Virus record (IMG/VR): IMGVR_UViG_3300000576_000030
Coordinates: 1 to 21,435 of that record
Origin: a virus
Direction: 5' to 3' (one strand)
Length of the DNA stretch: 21,435 bases
In this document: in pieces, positions 7,039 through 14,137 of the stretch
Layout of the letters: each line of letters starts with the position of its first letter
Numbering within the stretch: the first letter of the stretch is position 1
Notes under the pieces: model-generated
What the model was told of the DNA's origin: nothing
Seen by the model: only the letters and a program-made list of their open reading frames with translations
Database searches by the model: none
Made by a program: the position numbers and the translations under genes

Positions 7039-7715
7039 AGTCCTGCCTCTTGTAGTATTTGTTTCACGTATTCTATTTGATTTGTTTTTACTTTGAAAAT
7101 CTTGGTCCAGTTCTTTAACTTAACAACTTTAGAAATTATTTGATCTTGTTCTGGAGACAATCGTTCTATTAAGCTATCTGATGTTTCCGCAAGATACAAT
7201 GCCCAAGGTGATATTCTTCCATAACGTATTAAGTTGGTTGCTTCACCAGTAGACACTTCTTTGAAAAAATCACTAAAGTGCTTACCATTTTCTTGTGCCC
7301 ACTTTGCCATAGTTTCAATGCTACGTTCAAGTGCTCTATCAGGATTTTCTTTTTCTAGTAAGTCAACAATATAATTTTCGTAGGTTTTATCTCTGCACCA
7401 CAGATTTTCTTTTATACCGTTTGTGAATAAGTAATCAATAAAACGGTCTTGATCAATGGGTCTGAGGTCCATTATGTGTCTTGCCAATTTTATGAAAGAC
7501 ACATAATATCTACTTGTAACAAAATCATTGAATGTTTTTGGTGTTTGAGAATTAGTATTAAGTTCATAAAACCGCCTGTATAATTCAAGGCCCATTCTGC
7601 TTGCCACTGTGTCTTTTTCTAGATGTCTTCTTTTTATTGGGCACATGTGAGCAGAAAGTGTTTTTTCATTTCTGAAATCACGCTGACAAAATCCGCACAC
7701 AAATGGTTTACTCAC
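7035..7715 (-). CDS. Zinc-finger protein of the replication operon, unknown function
   Basis: The 226-residue protein starts with a C2H2-type finger: C7-x2-C10-x12-H23, with C25 or H31 as fourth ligand, plus the hydrophobic spacing of a classical finger (FVCGFCQRDFRNEKTLSAH). The remaining 190 residues are mostly helical with no known catalytic motif. I recall homologues in marine T4-like phages. It is coupled to both neighbours by ATGA overlaps, between gp62 and the Pol III-like gene, which suggests a role in replication, repair or transcription. Nucleic-acid binding is inferred from the finger only. Confidence 0.75.
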   Translation of the reverse strand: MSKPFVCGFCQRDFRNEKTLSAHMCPIKRRHLEKDTVASRMGLELYRRFYELNTNSQTPKTFNDFVTSRYYVSFIKLARHIMDLRPIDQDRFIDYLFTNGIKENLWCRDKTYENYIVDLLEKENPDRALERSIETMAKWAQENGKHFSDFFKEVSTGEATNLIRYGRISPWALYLAETSDSLIERLSPEQDQIISKVVKLKNWTKIFKVKTNQIEYVKQILQEAGL

Positions 7716-8167
7716 TTTGCTATATCCTTTGCTTGTTTCTTATCCAGTCCACTTTCTAGGCACAATTGTATTAGCTCTTCTTTAGACAGTATATCACACA
7801 AATCTTGTACATCTTTTGGATTCATTTGCGGATATGTTTCCAATAGAAAATCATATGCTTTTGAACGCTTGCCTTTCTTCGGTGGTGCAATCCATGGGTG
7901 AAAGCTTTTAGAGCCAGTACCACACAAAGATAGCAACTTCCATTGTAGCTGTGGGTGATTTCTAATCGTATTGAAATCAACATTCACCAAGGAGTTTACC
8001 ATGAGCAAATAGTGATATGCGTCTGATCCCGTTGCTGAACTAGCATAGCGCATAGAAAGCCAAGCACTCCACTCTTTCTTTTGTTCTTCACTGAGGTTTT
8101 CATAGAAGTGCTGGTCGTTGTTATCAATTGCGTGTAGCATCTTATCTAGAGGAATCTTTTTACTCAT
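7712..8167 (-). CDS. 62: Clamp-loader small subunit, T4 gp62-like
   Basis: The 151-residue protein fits my memory of gp62 from cyanophage-type T4-like viruses: an N-terminal LDKMLHAIDNNDQHFYENLSEEQKKEWSAW region (quoted in part: FYENLSEEQKKEW, LSMRYASS), a central QLQWKLLSLCGTGSKSFHPW block and a helical C-terminal half ending in KEELIQLC...DKKQAKDIAK. In T4, gp62 joins four gp44 ATPases to load the sliding clamp gp45. Neither gp44 nor gp45 lies in this window. It is coupled by ATGA overlaps to the genes on both sides. The assignment is moderate, since gp62 diverges fast. Confidence 0.65.
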   Translation of the reverse strand: MSKKIPLDKMLHAIDNNDQHFYENLSEEQKKEWSAWLSMRYASSATGSDAYHYLLMVNSLVNVDFNTIRNHPQLQWKLLSLCGTGSKSFHPWIAPPKKGKRSKAYDFLLETYPQMNPKDVQDLCDILSKEELIQLCLESGLDKKQAKDIAK

Positions 8168-8448
8168 GAAACTCCTAACTCGTTATATATTGTTCTTCTT
8201 ATTTCTTCTTGTCCAAGTGTGTCACTCACAATATCACATACTTGTGAGTCTGTTAATTCTAACAACTCCTCACTGTGCTTTATGCGATTCAAAAACAACT
8301 CTTTACCAGAGATATGTTCGTCTCTCAGAATAATATAAGGTCGATTATCAATATACACAGTACAGATACAAAAATTGATCATGTGCGTATTAATAACAAG
8401 CGACAAAACAGGCAAGTCTGCTGTTGACAACTTAGACAGTGAAATCAT
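8164..8448 (-). CDS. Unknown small protein in the uvsW-gp62 operon
   Basis: The 94-residue protein has a hydrophobic N-terminal half of beta-strand character (VLSLVINTHMINFCICTVYI) that is too polar in places for a confident membrane span, and a helical charged C-terminal half (KHSEELLELTDSQVCDIVSD). Both ends overlap neighbouring genes as ATGA, which supports translation. No family is recognised. Confidence 0.65.
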   Translation of the reverse strand: MISLSKLSTADLPVLSLVINTHMINFCICTVYIDNRPYIILRDEHISGKELFLNRIKHSEELLELTDSQVCDIVSDTLGQEEIRRTIYNELGVS

Positions 8449-8972
8449 TCAAACAACAACCCAACGTCTATTGGATCAGGTACTTTGTTTCCTTCTTTAA
8501 CAAATAAACTGCACCACGGATCATTTTTCGAGTCAAGTGGGTGCACAAGTAAATTGCTATTCTTTAGTTTAGGAAAGTACCACTTCACATCCGCATACAC
8601 ATCTGTGATGACAACTTCTTCAGTCTTTGGTACGTTGTTGCTTAGTGGGTTGAATAATAGTGTATGAAATCCTCTATCATTTAGATCAACAAGCGGCATT
8701 ACTTCCAAAGATGACATATGTTCATCACAGACCATAATACTCCAGTCCAGCGGCATTTGTATAGTGTTATTACCTACTTGTAATACAACTGCGGGTGCAC
8801 TAAAGCTTTCCAGAAATATTAGTGGCAACCAATAAAAATCGGTGTGCTTTATATTTGAACAGTCCCAAACGCAATACCTTATATCGTCTTCTGTTGTGTC
8901 AGGTATACAGTCTAAATTGTATACTGTGTTTTCTTCAGTTAGTATAAAAATTTTAACCTCCTCGCTAATCAA
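8445..8972 (-). CDS. Conserved phage protein of unknown function
   Basis: The 175-residue, beta-rich protein has segments such as IQMPLDWSIMVCDE, EVMPLVDLNDRGFHTLLFNP and DVKWYFPKLKNSNLLVHPL. They look conserved in marine T4-like phages from memory, but no function is known to me. There is no signal peptide or nucleotide-binding motif. Its start overlaps the preceding gene by 8 nt and its stop overlaps the next start as ATGA. The location between uvsW and gp62 suggests early or middle expression with the replication genes. Confidence 0.7.
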   Translation of the reverse strand: MISEEVKIFILTEENTVYNLDCIPDTTEDDIRYCVWDCSNIKHTDFYWLPLIFLESFSAPAVVLQVGNNTIQMPLDWSIMVCDEHMSSLEVMPLVDLNDRGFHTLLFNPLSNNVPKTEEVVITDVYADVKWYFPKLKNSNLLVHPLDSKNDPWCSLFVKEGNKVPDPIDVGLLFE

Positions 8973-9276
8973 TACAGTTTTGTATAATGGTCAATGAGAA
9001 TTGTCGCTCTAAATAATACCAAATATTCTCACCAGTCTTTAACTTGTGATGCATTTGTTTTTTTTCATCTATGTCTATATCTATAGAAAGACGAAGCACA
9101 GGAACAAAAAACTCTGGATCGATATGTATTTCTGCTTTTGTTATCCTGGCATTTTCGTCAAAATCACGAAGAATTGACTCGATGGATAATAGGACTCCGA
9201 ATGAGTCAGGATTAGTACTGATATATCCATATTCAAATACTTTTTCGGGTAGTGATATGCTAAATTTTTTAATCAT
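8965..9276 (-). CDS. Unknown small protein following uvsW
   Basis: The 103-residue protein contains alternating beta and acidic stretches (LRLSIDIDIDEKK). Its ATG overlaps the uvsW stop as ATGA, and its end overlaps the next gene by 8 nt. No domain is recognised. The coupling to uvsW suggests co-expression, not necessarily a shared function. Confidence 0.65.
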   Translation of the reverse strand: MIKKFSISLPEKVFEYGYISTNPDSFGVLLSIESILRDFDENARITKAEIHIDPEFFVPVLRLSIDIDIDEKKQMHHKLKTGENIWYYLERQFSLTIIQNCID

Positions 9277-10727
9277 AATGGCTTCTTAATCACTTTAAAT
9301 GGATAACCTTGTTCTCGGTAATATCTCTTTCTTTCAGTTAAGTGTCTTTTACTATACTTGTGATTAGAGCAAATATCAAATACATTCACAAAGTCTTTAT
9401 CTTTTGCGGTTCTGATTCCGCGACCTATACTTTGTATTACTCTGATGAAACTTTTTCCCGGTTCAAACAAGTACAAGTTGAAAATTCTTGGAATATCAAT
9501 GCCAACGGCTGCAACACCATATGTGGCTATGATCACTTTGTTATTTTCTTTCTGAACACTTTCATATTCAGACTTTCTTTGTTTGCTTTTTACAGCACCA
9601 CTAATAAACACTGAATCAGGTATAATATCAAGTAGTTTTCTTCCGGACTCTACTCTGTTAACCAATATTAGTGTATTACCTGAGTTAGATTGTGATATTG
9701 CGTGACTAGCCAAAAATTCTAACACATCGTTTGAAGTGGTAATATATTTGTATTCATCTGCAAAAGTCTTGAATGCTTTTATATTATCTTGGAGTTGTAA
9801 TATATCTATCTGTAAGTTAGCCAGCTTGCCTTTCTCTTGTAGTTCAGTTGCTTTTATTGAGTTAACAACAGGACCAACAGTAGCAGTGAGACACAGTGCG
9901 TCAGCTTCTTCTTTTGGTATTGTTCCAGTCATTCCCCATCGTATAGGTATGCGAGAAAAGGCAGTAGTCATTAATTTCCGTAATACTTCGGCTCCTAGTC
10001 CATGTGCTTCGTCAACTATAACACATATTACATCCTGTGTAAAGTCTTCTATATCAAAGCTTTCATCGTAGTGTTTACTTTTTTTGTTTAGTACTTCCAG
10101 GCTTTGCCATGTACACACAGTATGTGTTTTATTGTAGTCTTTTCTGTCTCCGTAAAACACACCCACATCCAAGCCCATGTTCAAGTACATTTCTTCTGTT
10201 TGTGTTACCAAATCTTTACTTGGAACGATAACAATGCTTCTGCCGTAAGGCTCCACTTTATTAGACAATATACCTGTTATCAGTGTTTTACCAGATGCAG
10301 TTGGTAGTTGTTGCATGCACTGGGGATTTTCAAGATATGAGTTGATTGCATCAACTTGGTGATCCATGACTTCTATCGGTTGGTTTTCAAACTTATGACC
10401 GGCTGGCCACTTAATATGACTATAACTATCTTTTGTTATTTTCTCAAACTGAAAATCGTAGTGTTGTCTTCGGTCTTCTATTTCTATTTGATAACCAGCA
10501 TCATTAACTATAGGTATTAGCCTGTCAAGTAAGTTTATGTTTGTTCTACCACCTATATCACAAAATCTAATACAACCGTCCCATCTTCCTAATTTGAACG
10601 CTGGTGTATGTCTTGCATAAGGTAACATAAACTTAACTTTGTTTGAAAGCTTTCTTCGAGTTGTAACATCTAGTCCTTCAAACTTACAATTACATTCATC
10701 AAGTATTATTAATTTACAGTTTCTCAT
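9273..10727 (-). CDS. uvsW: UvsW-like SF2 helicase
   Basis: The 484-residue protein is a superfamily 2 helicase. It has a Q-like region MDHQVDAI (121-128), motif I LPTASGKT (141-148), motif II DEAH (239-242), motif III TGT (267-269) and motif VI IQSIGRGIRTAKDKDF near the C-terminus. The N-terminal 100 residues with RWDGCIRF match the UvsW double-stranded DNA-binding head domain. In T4, UvsW rewinds and branch-migrates DNA, resolves R-loops and helps switch from origin-based to recombination-based replication. T4 UvsW is 503 residues. A sigma70-like promoter ends 8 nt before the ATG, and the operon continues to 6174 with overlaps throughout. Confidence 0.92.
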   Translation of the reverse strand: MRNCKLIILDECNCKFEGLDVTTRRKLSNKVKFMLPYARHTPAFKLGRWDGCIRFCDIGGRTNINLLDRLIPIVNDAGYQIEIEDRRQHYDFQFEKITKDSYSHIKWPAGHKFENQPIEVMDHQVDAINSYLENPQCMQQLPTASGKTLITGILSNKVEPYGRSIVIVPSKDLVTQTEEMYLNMGLDVGVFYGDRKDYNKTHTVCTWQSLEVLNKKSKHYDESFDIEDFTQDVICVIVDEAHGLGAEVLRKLMTTAFSRIPIRWGMTGTIPKEEADALCLTATVGPVVNSIKATELQEKGKLANLQIDILQLQDNIKAFKTFADEYKYITTSNDVLEFLASHAISQSNSGNTLILVNRVESGRKLLDIIPDSVFISGAVKSKQRKSEYESVQKENNKVIIATYGVAAVGIDIPRIFNLYLFEPGKSFIRVIQSIGRGIRTAKDKDFVNVFDICSNHKYSKRHLTERKRYYREQGYPFKVIKKPL

Positions 10728-10735
10728 GGTTTACT

Positions 10736-10764
10736 ATTTTAAGTCCTTTTCTGAGGAAAGTCAA
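10736..10764 (-). promoter_or_regulatory. Sigma70-like promoter for the uvsW operon
   Basis: On the minus strand TTGACT (10759-10764) and TAAAAT (10736-10741) are spaced by exactly 17 bp. The -35 overlaps the stop codon of the cupin gene. The -10 ends 8 nt before the uvsW ATG, giving little or no leader. In T4, uvsW is expressed late; here a host-type promoter would make it early, a difference worth checking. Confidence 0.5.
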
Positions 10765-11075
10765 ATATTTTTTAAGAGGCTATCTATTGATTCTTGAAAA
10801 TCAAGTTCTTCTTCTATGGAAATGATTAAATTGTCATCACCTGGAATTAGTCTGTGGTAATGATAATGGGGGATAAAGATTTGATCGCCTGGAACGATTG
10901 GAAACGGCAGTTCGTTATCAAACTGAAACCTCCAACCTGTTCCTTGTTTTACAGTTATAGTTCTGTTGTTTTCGTCTCGATGCCAAACATAGAGATCAGA
11001 TAGTTTAACATCAAACATTCTTATTGTTTCAGTGTTTGTTTGTTTTTCTATGTAAGGTTTACCACCACTGACCAC
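10761..11075 (-). CDS. Cupin-like small protein
   Basis: The 104-residue protein has the two-strand cupin pattern: GTGWRFQFDNELPFPIVPGDQIFIPHYHYHRLIPG (quoted in pieces: GWRFQFD, VPGDQIFIP, HYHYHRL). The His-rich end matches cupin motif 2 and could bind a metal. The chosen start is a GTG at 11075, which overlaps the previous gene by 17 nt; an ATG at 11018 (MFDVKLSD) is an alternative that would give 85 residues. Small cupins of this kind occur in marine T4-like phages, with no substrate known. It is the last gene of the virion-protein cluster from the promoter at 13452. Confidence 0.7.
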   Translation of the reverse strand: MVSGGKPYIEKQTNTETIRMFDVKLSDLYVWHRDENNRTITVKQGTGWRFQFDNELPFPIVPGDQIFIPHYHYHRLIPGDDNLIISIEEELDFQESIDSLLKNI

Positions 11076-11865
11076 TGCCGCTCAACCCCAACGCATCAGC
11101 GTACCTTGGAAGTCTACATGACCAGTAACCTGGTTTTGTTTTGTCGTTGTGTCTACCAGCACTGCATCCATGTCTACTGTCATAAGCTTTTCTTCTTTCT
11201 GGGTCATCTAACTTAGCAGGCATACCACTTCCAAACTCCACTTTGATTACATTTCCAGTGTCTGGGTTTCTCACGTATACATAATATGATTTACTACCAC
11301 CGCGCTTTGGTTTGTTTAGTTCAACTTTTCTTCCTTGGTATTCTGCTTCAGTTAAATCTTTGTATGTGGGTGAGAACTTTCTTGGTAGCTTTTTTTCTTC
11401 TACTAGATAGTCAACAAATTCTTTTAGTAATTCTACACTATGTCTCTGGGATACTGCAACAAGATTTTCATTAACGTTTTCTTGATCTACACATTCATTT
11501 AAAAATTCAATTAGCGCAGACATATATTTGTCTTTGTTTTCTTTCCATATTTGCTTGTGTATTATTCGGGATTCATTTGGGTCTTCGTTTAGTTGTGGAA
11601 GATCAAGAGGAACTAAATTACCATTATATTCACCATACTCACCGATATCAGTTTGGAGCAAGGCCTCTGATATTTCATCAAGTTCTGGGAGTTCTCCTCT
11701 TTCACGCATTTCTTTTGCTTCACTGAACACTTCAATATAGGCCTCTGAACCCAATCTAAACAAGCTGTTGTTTAGAGGTATTCTTCTGCTTATGTGCTCC
11801 TGTATGACTTGTGAAATTGTTACTGCTTCTTGTGAAGCTTCCATTAGTTTTCTAAATTCTTTCAT
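11059..11865 (-). CDS. Probable internal virion protein with capsid-targeting-like N-terminus
   Basis: The frame is open to 11955, but the ATG at 11865 overlaps the preceding stop as ATGA and has a GGAAGAAAAG ribosome site, so 268 residues are chosen. The N-terminus MKEFRKLME/AS resembles T4 capsid-targeting peptides such as MKTYQEFIAE, cut by the prohead protease gp21 after (I/L)xE; LME fits that rule. The middle is helical. The C-terminal 80 residues (from SKSYYVYVRNPDTG at 191) contain H232, C234, H239 and C250, a possible metal site, and resemble a domain I recall from marine myovirus structural proteins. Function after packaging is unknown. Confidence 0.72.
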   Translation of the reverse strand: MKEFRKLMEASQEAVTISQVIQEHISRRIPLNNSLFRLGSEAYIEVFSEAKEMRERGELPELDEISEALLQTDIGEYGEYNGNLVPLDLPQLNEDPNESRIIHKQIWKENKDKYMSALIEFLNECVDQENVNENLVAVSQRHSVELLKEFVDYLVEEKKLPRKFSPTYKDLTEAEYQGRKVELNKPKRGGSKSYYVYVRNPDTGNVIKVEFGSGMPAKLDDPERRKAYDSRHGCSAGRHNDKTKPGYWSCRLPRYADALGLSGSGQWW

Positions 11866-12284
11866 TGGTTCTTTTCTTCCCAATCTAAACTTATTTTGTC
11901 TGTTGTTATAGGTCCACCTTTTGCCCATGTTCGGCATGTTCTTGCGCTGTGGCATTTAAAGTGGTGCATCCAACAGTACCCAAAGTGTCCGTCTGCATCA
12001 GATATTTCTCCGGGCATACATTCTAACATTCTTGGTGAAATATCAAAAGCGGCGCAATTTTCACAGAGGCTTGATTTGGCCGCTTCCACAGTGGTGTCCC
12101 AATGATCAGCAATATCTTCCCAGTAACTGCCAGGCTCATCAACATTCAAAGGACCGTACTTCACATGATCTTGTTGGATCGCGTCGTCTCTGTTGTTTGT
12201 GTTCACTTCTAAATCAACAGTTGGTAAAGGACATCCGCTCTGAGCGGATTCTACGATAAGCTGATACTGTTTGAATGTTTTCAT
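11862..12284 (-). CDS. Cys-rich, HiPIP-like protein with capsid-targeting-like N-terminus
   Basis: The ATG at 12284 overlaps the previous stop as ATGA after a strong GGAGAGAAAGG ribosome site, giving 140 residues. The N-terminus MKTFKQYQLIVE/SA strongly recalls the T4 capsid-targeting peptide and has IVE as a prohead-protease site. The C-terminal half has C74-x2-C77, C89, C104, C111 and C117, with LCENCAAFD and GYCWMHHFKC followed by RTCRTW and GGPI. The Cys order resembles high-potential iron-sulfur proteins and a family I recall from T4-like phages, but six Cys and two His do not fit a simple four-Cys cluster. A packaged metal or Fe-S protein is the best guess. Confidence 0.72.
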   Translation of the reverse strand: MKTFKQYQLIVESAQSGCPLPTVDLEVNTNNRDDAIQQDHVKYGPLNVDEPGSYWEDIADHWDTTVEAAKSSLCENCAAFDISPRMLECMPGEISDADGHFGYCWMHHFKCHSARTCRTWAKGGPITTDKISLDWEEKNQ

Positions 12285-13423
12285 CCTTTCTCTCCTGGTA
12301 CGCAGTTGGGAACTTCTTTTCCATCTTTTGTTTTTGTACCGCGCATTGTATAACCAGGCCAACATGGATCTTCATCAGCAGTTATTTTGTTTGTCTCTTT
12401 GACATCTTTATCGTAGACAACATCAATTGGTTGACCACCTGGCCCCATGACATCACCTTTACCAAGCTTCAGTCTTGCTTTGTGGTTTTGTATTCTTGTT
12501 TTTAGTTGATCTATCATACGTTTGTCGTCGTGTTCTTTTGCTACTTCAAGATATGCAGTTAGCTTTTGTAGTTGCGGACTAGACTCATATGCTTGTTTAG
12601 CCAATTGATGATTGACACCCCATAAGCTTGCTAGTATTGCGATTGCAGCTATGCCTTTTCTGATGTCACCACGTGCTTCATTAAGAGGATCTTGAATTTC
12701 AAGGGGTATATTTTTTATGTCTTCTGATTTAATATTAACGAGTCTTGTGGTTCCTCTTGCAAGCTGTTTGAATACACCCCGTTGATGGAAATTCATAATC
12801 ACATAGTACATATAATCAGGAAGTAACAAATCAGTCCTTTCAATCTTTACGCCAATGTGCTCTGGTGAAAATTCTTTGGTAGGTTGTCCAACTGTTTCTT
12901 CACTACCTCTTCTAACTATCCAAAAATCTGCATCTTGAAAGTTTGTCTTTATGGTAGCTATATCACCAAAGCGTATATGTGAACTTTCTCTAATGCTTTT
13001 TGTTAAAAGGCTCTCTTCCTTGTCTGTTGTTTTGGGTGCATTACTAGTGTACTGCTCAAAATCATCAACTAATTCTACATCAAATTGCTTTCGTAATTTT
13101 TCAAGATTCTTTTTTATCTCTTCTGGTGTGTCACTTTTGTGAACTGGCTGATCCTTTTTGGGGGTGGCGCTTTTTGCATCTATGCGAACTTTTGCTGACT
13201 TGTTCTCTGTTAAATGTGGATTCGCTAACAAATACTCTCTGAAACTTTCAGCATGTACTGCCTCAACATCAACAAATTCACAATCTTCATGTGAATTAAC
13301 ACTCTCAGACAATGCATATTCGTATGGTTCAGGTTCTGCAAATATATCAACATCACTCACATGCTGTGTTGTTTCTTGAAATAAGTCTGCTAATTGATTC
13401 TTTAACTTTCTAATGTCACTCAT
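12281..13423 (-). CDS. Large virion-associated protein with HsdS-like and C-terminal CWPGY domains
   Basis: Start at the ATG at 13423, after AGAGGAGC; 380 residues. Region 1-140 is acidic and probably disordered or coiled. Region 149-241 has HIRFGDIATIK, LLLPDYMYYVIMN and FKQLARGTTRLVNIK followed by IKNIPLEI, which resembles half of a type I restriction specificity (HsdS) target-recognition domain. LNE/A at 247-250 would suit the prohead protease. A hydrophobic stretch GIAAIAILASLWG (257-269) and a coiled region follow. The end, DPCWPGYTMRGTK...VPNCV (352-375) with two Cys, is a small domain I recall in many marine phage virion proteins. A late promoter 28 nt upstream supports a virion role. 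Confidence 0.75.
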   Translation of the reverse strand: MSDIRKLKNQLADLFQETTQHVSDVDIFAEPEPYEYALSESVNSHEDCEFVDVEAVHAESFREYLLANPHLTENKSAKVRIDAKSATPKKDQPVHKSDTPEEIKKNLEKLRKQFDVELVDDFEQYTSNAPKTTDKEESLLTKSIRESSHIRFGDIATIKTNFQDADFWIVRRGSEETVGQPTKEFSPEHIGVKIERTDLLLPDYMYYVIMNFHQRGVFKQLARGTTRLVNIKSEDIKNIPLEIQDPLNEARGDIRKGIAAIAILASLWGVNHQLAKQAYESSPQLQKLTAYLEVAKEHDDKRMIDQLKTRIQNHKARLKLGKGDVMGPGGQPIDVVYDKDVKETNKITADEDPCWPGYTMRGTKTKDGKEVPNCVPGEKG

Positions 13424-13451
13424 TTTTGCTCCTCTGAGGTCTGTTGATGTA

Positions 13452-13459
13452 TATTTACC
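13452..13459 (-). promoter_or_regulatory. T4-type late promoter, minus strand, of a divergent pair
   Basis: The minus strand reads GGTAAATA, 28 nt before the ATG at 13423 with a proper ribosome site in between. It forms a perfect inverted repeat with the plus-strand element at 13467, separated by 7 bp. Confidence 0.6.
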
Positions 13460-13466
13460 CAACACA

Positions 13467-13475
13467 GGTAAATAC
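13467..13475 (+). promoter_or_regulatory. T4-type late promoter, plus strand, of a divergent pair
   Basis: The plus strand reads GGTAAATAC, 34 nt before the ATG at 13510, leaving room for a leader with GAGG. Only 7 bp separate it from the opposing late element at 13452-13459. Confidence 0.6.
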
Positions 13476-13509
13476 TAATACTACAACACAATGTGAGGAT
13501 TTTAGTACA

Positions 13510-14127
13510 ATGTCTAAAAAATTTCTAAACTACTATTTTGAAGAAGCTGATAAAGAATATGAATACAAGCTAAAGTTTGCTTGTGACGATATAACTGATG
13601 AACAAGTTGAAAAGCTTGAGTCAGCACTGTCAAAGTATGATCTAAAGTCAATAACACCGTTTTCAAGAACACCTATACAAGAACATCCACTTGACTTTCC
13701 AAACATAAAGAATAGCCGAGTATATATAACAACGATTAAGTTGTCATATCCAGTATCACACGATGTGTTGCGTCAATATGTGGCTGAACATTCTTGTGTT
13801 CCATTGGGTGCTGTTGCTGTGTATGGAGAAAACGATATAAGAGACAGCTATACAGAACACATGCTTGAAATTGCAAGTGATGAATGGAAAGAGAACTATG
13901 AGCCAAAATTAGGTTCAGATCATGAACAAGAAGTTGATGTTACTAATTTATATGGTGACAAGTACAATCAAGAATTTTTAGAGCGTGAGTTAGAGCGTCG
14001 AAAGAACAGAAGGATACACAAAGTAACAAACAAGTTAATCATTGACCAAGTAACTGATGATGCTGGGGTGGCAGAAAAAGACCCAGGTGAGCATGGTGGT
14101 TTAAGTGTATTGGGAGGGAAGGGATAA
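13510..14127 (+). CDS. Probable virion-associated protein, plus strand, unknown function
   Basis: The frame is open from 13444, but the ATG at 13510 (MSKKFLNYYF) follows GTGAGG and a late promoter that lies inside the longer version, so 205 residues are chosen. The protein is acidic, with an N-terminal half of alternating strands and helices (EYEYKLKFACDD, VYITTIKLSYPV) and a basic helix (EFLERELERRKNRRIHK) near the end. I recall similar late proteins in marine T4-like phages without a function. Its stop codon sits in the loop of the hairpin at 14114-14137. Confidence 0.72.
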   Translation: MSKKFLNYYFEEADKEYEYKLKFACDDITDEQVEKLESALSKYDLKSITPFSRTPIQEHPLDFPNIKNSRVYITTIKLSYPVSHDVLRQYVAEHSCVPLGAVAVYGENDIRDSYTEHMLEIASDEWKENYEPKLGSDHEQEVDVTNLYGDKYNQEFLERELERRKNRRIHKVTNKLIIDQVTDDAGVAEKDPGEHGGLSVLGGKG

Positions 14128-14137
14128 TCCTTCCCTC
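14114..14137. terminator. Hairpin between convergent genes, likely bidirectional terminator
   Basis: GAGGGAAGG (14114-14122) and CCTTCCCTC (14129-14137) form a perfect 9-bp stem around a 6-nt loop. The loop holds the TAA of the plus-strand gene, and the arm ends within the TGA of the minus-strand gene. No clear U run follows in either direction, so it may act as a barrier or 3' stabiliser more than as an intrinsic terminator. Confidence 0.6.

Noticed and set aside
9011-9018. CTAAATAA as a plus-strand late promoter
   Set aside because: It lies inside a minus-strand gene and no plus-strand gene follows.
13444-13509. Upstream extension of the plus-strand gene to 13444
   Set aside because: It would contain the late promoter and has no ribosome site; the ATG at 13510 has both in the right place.
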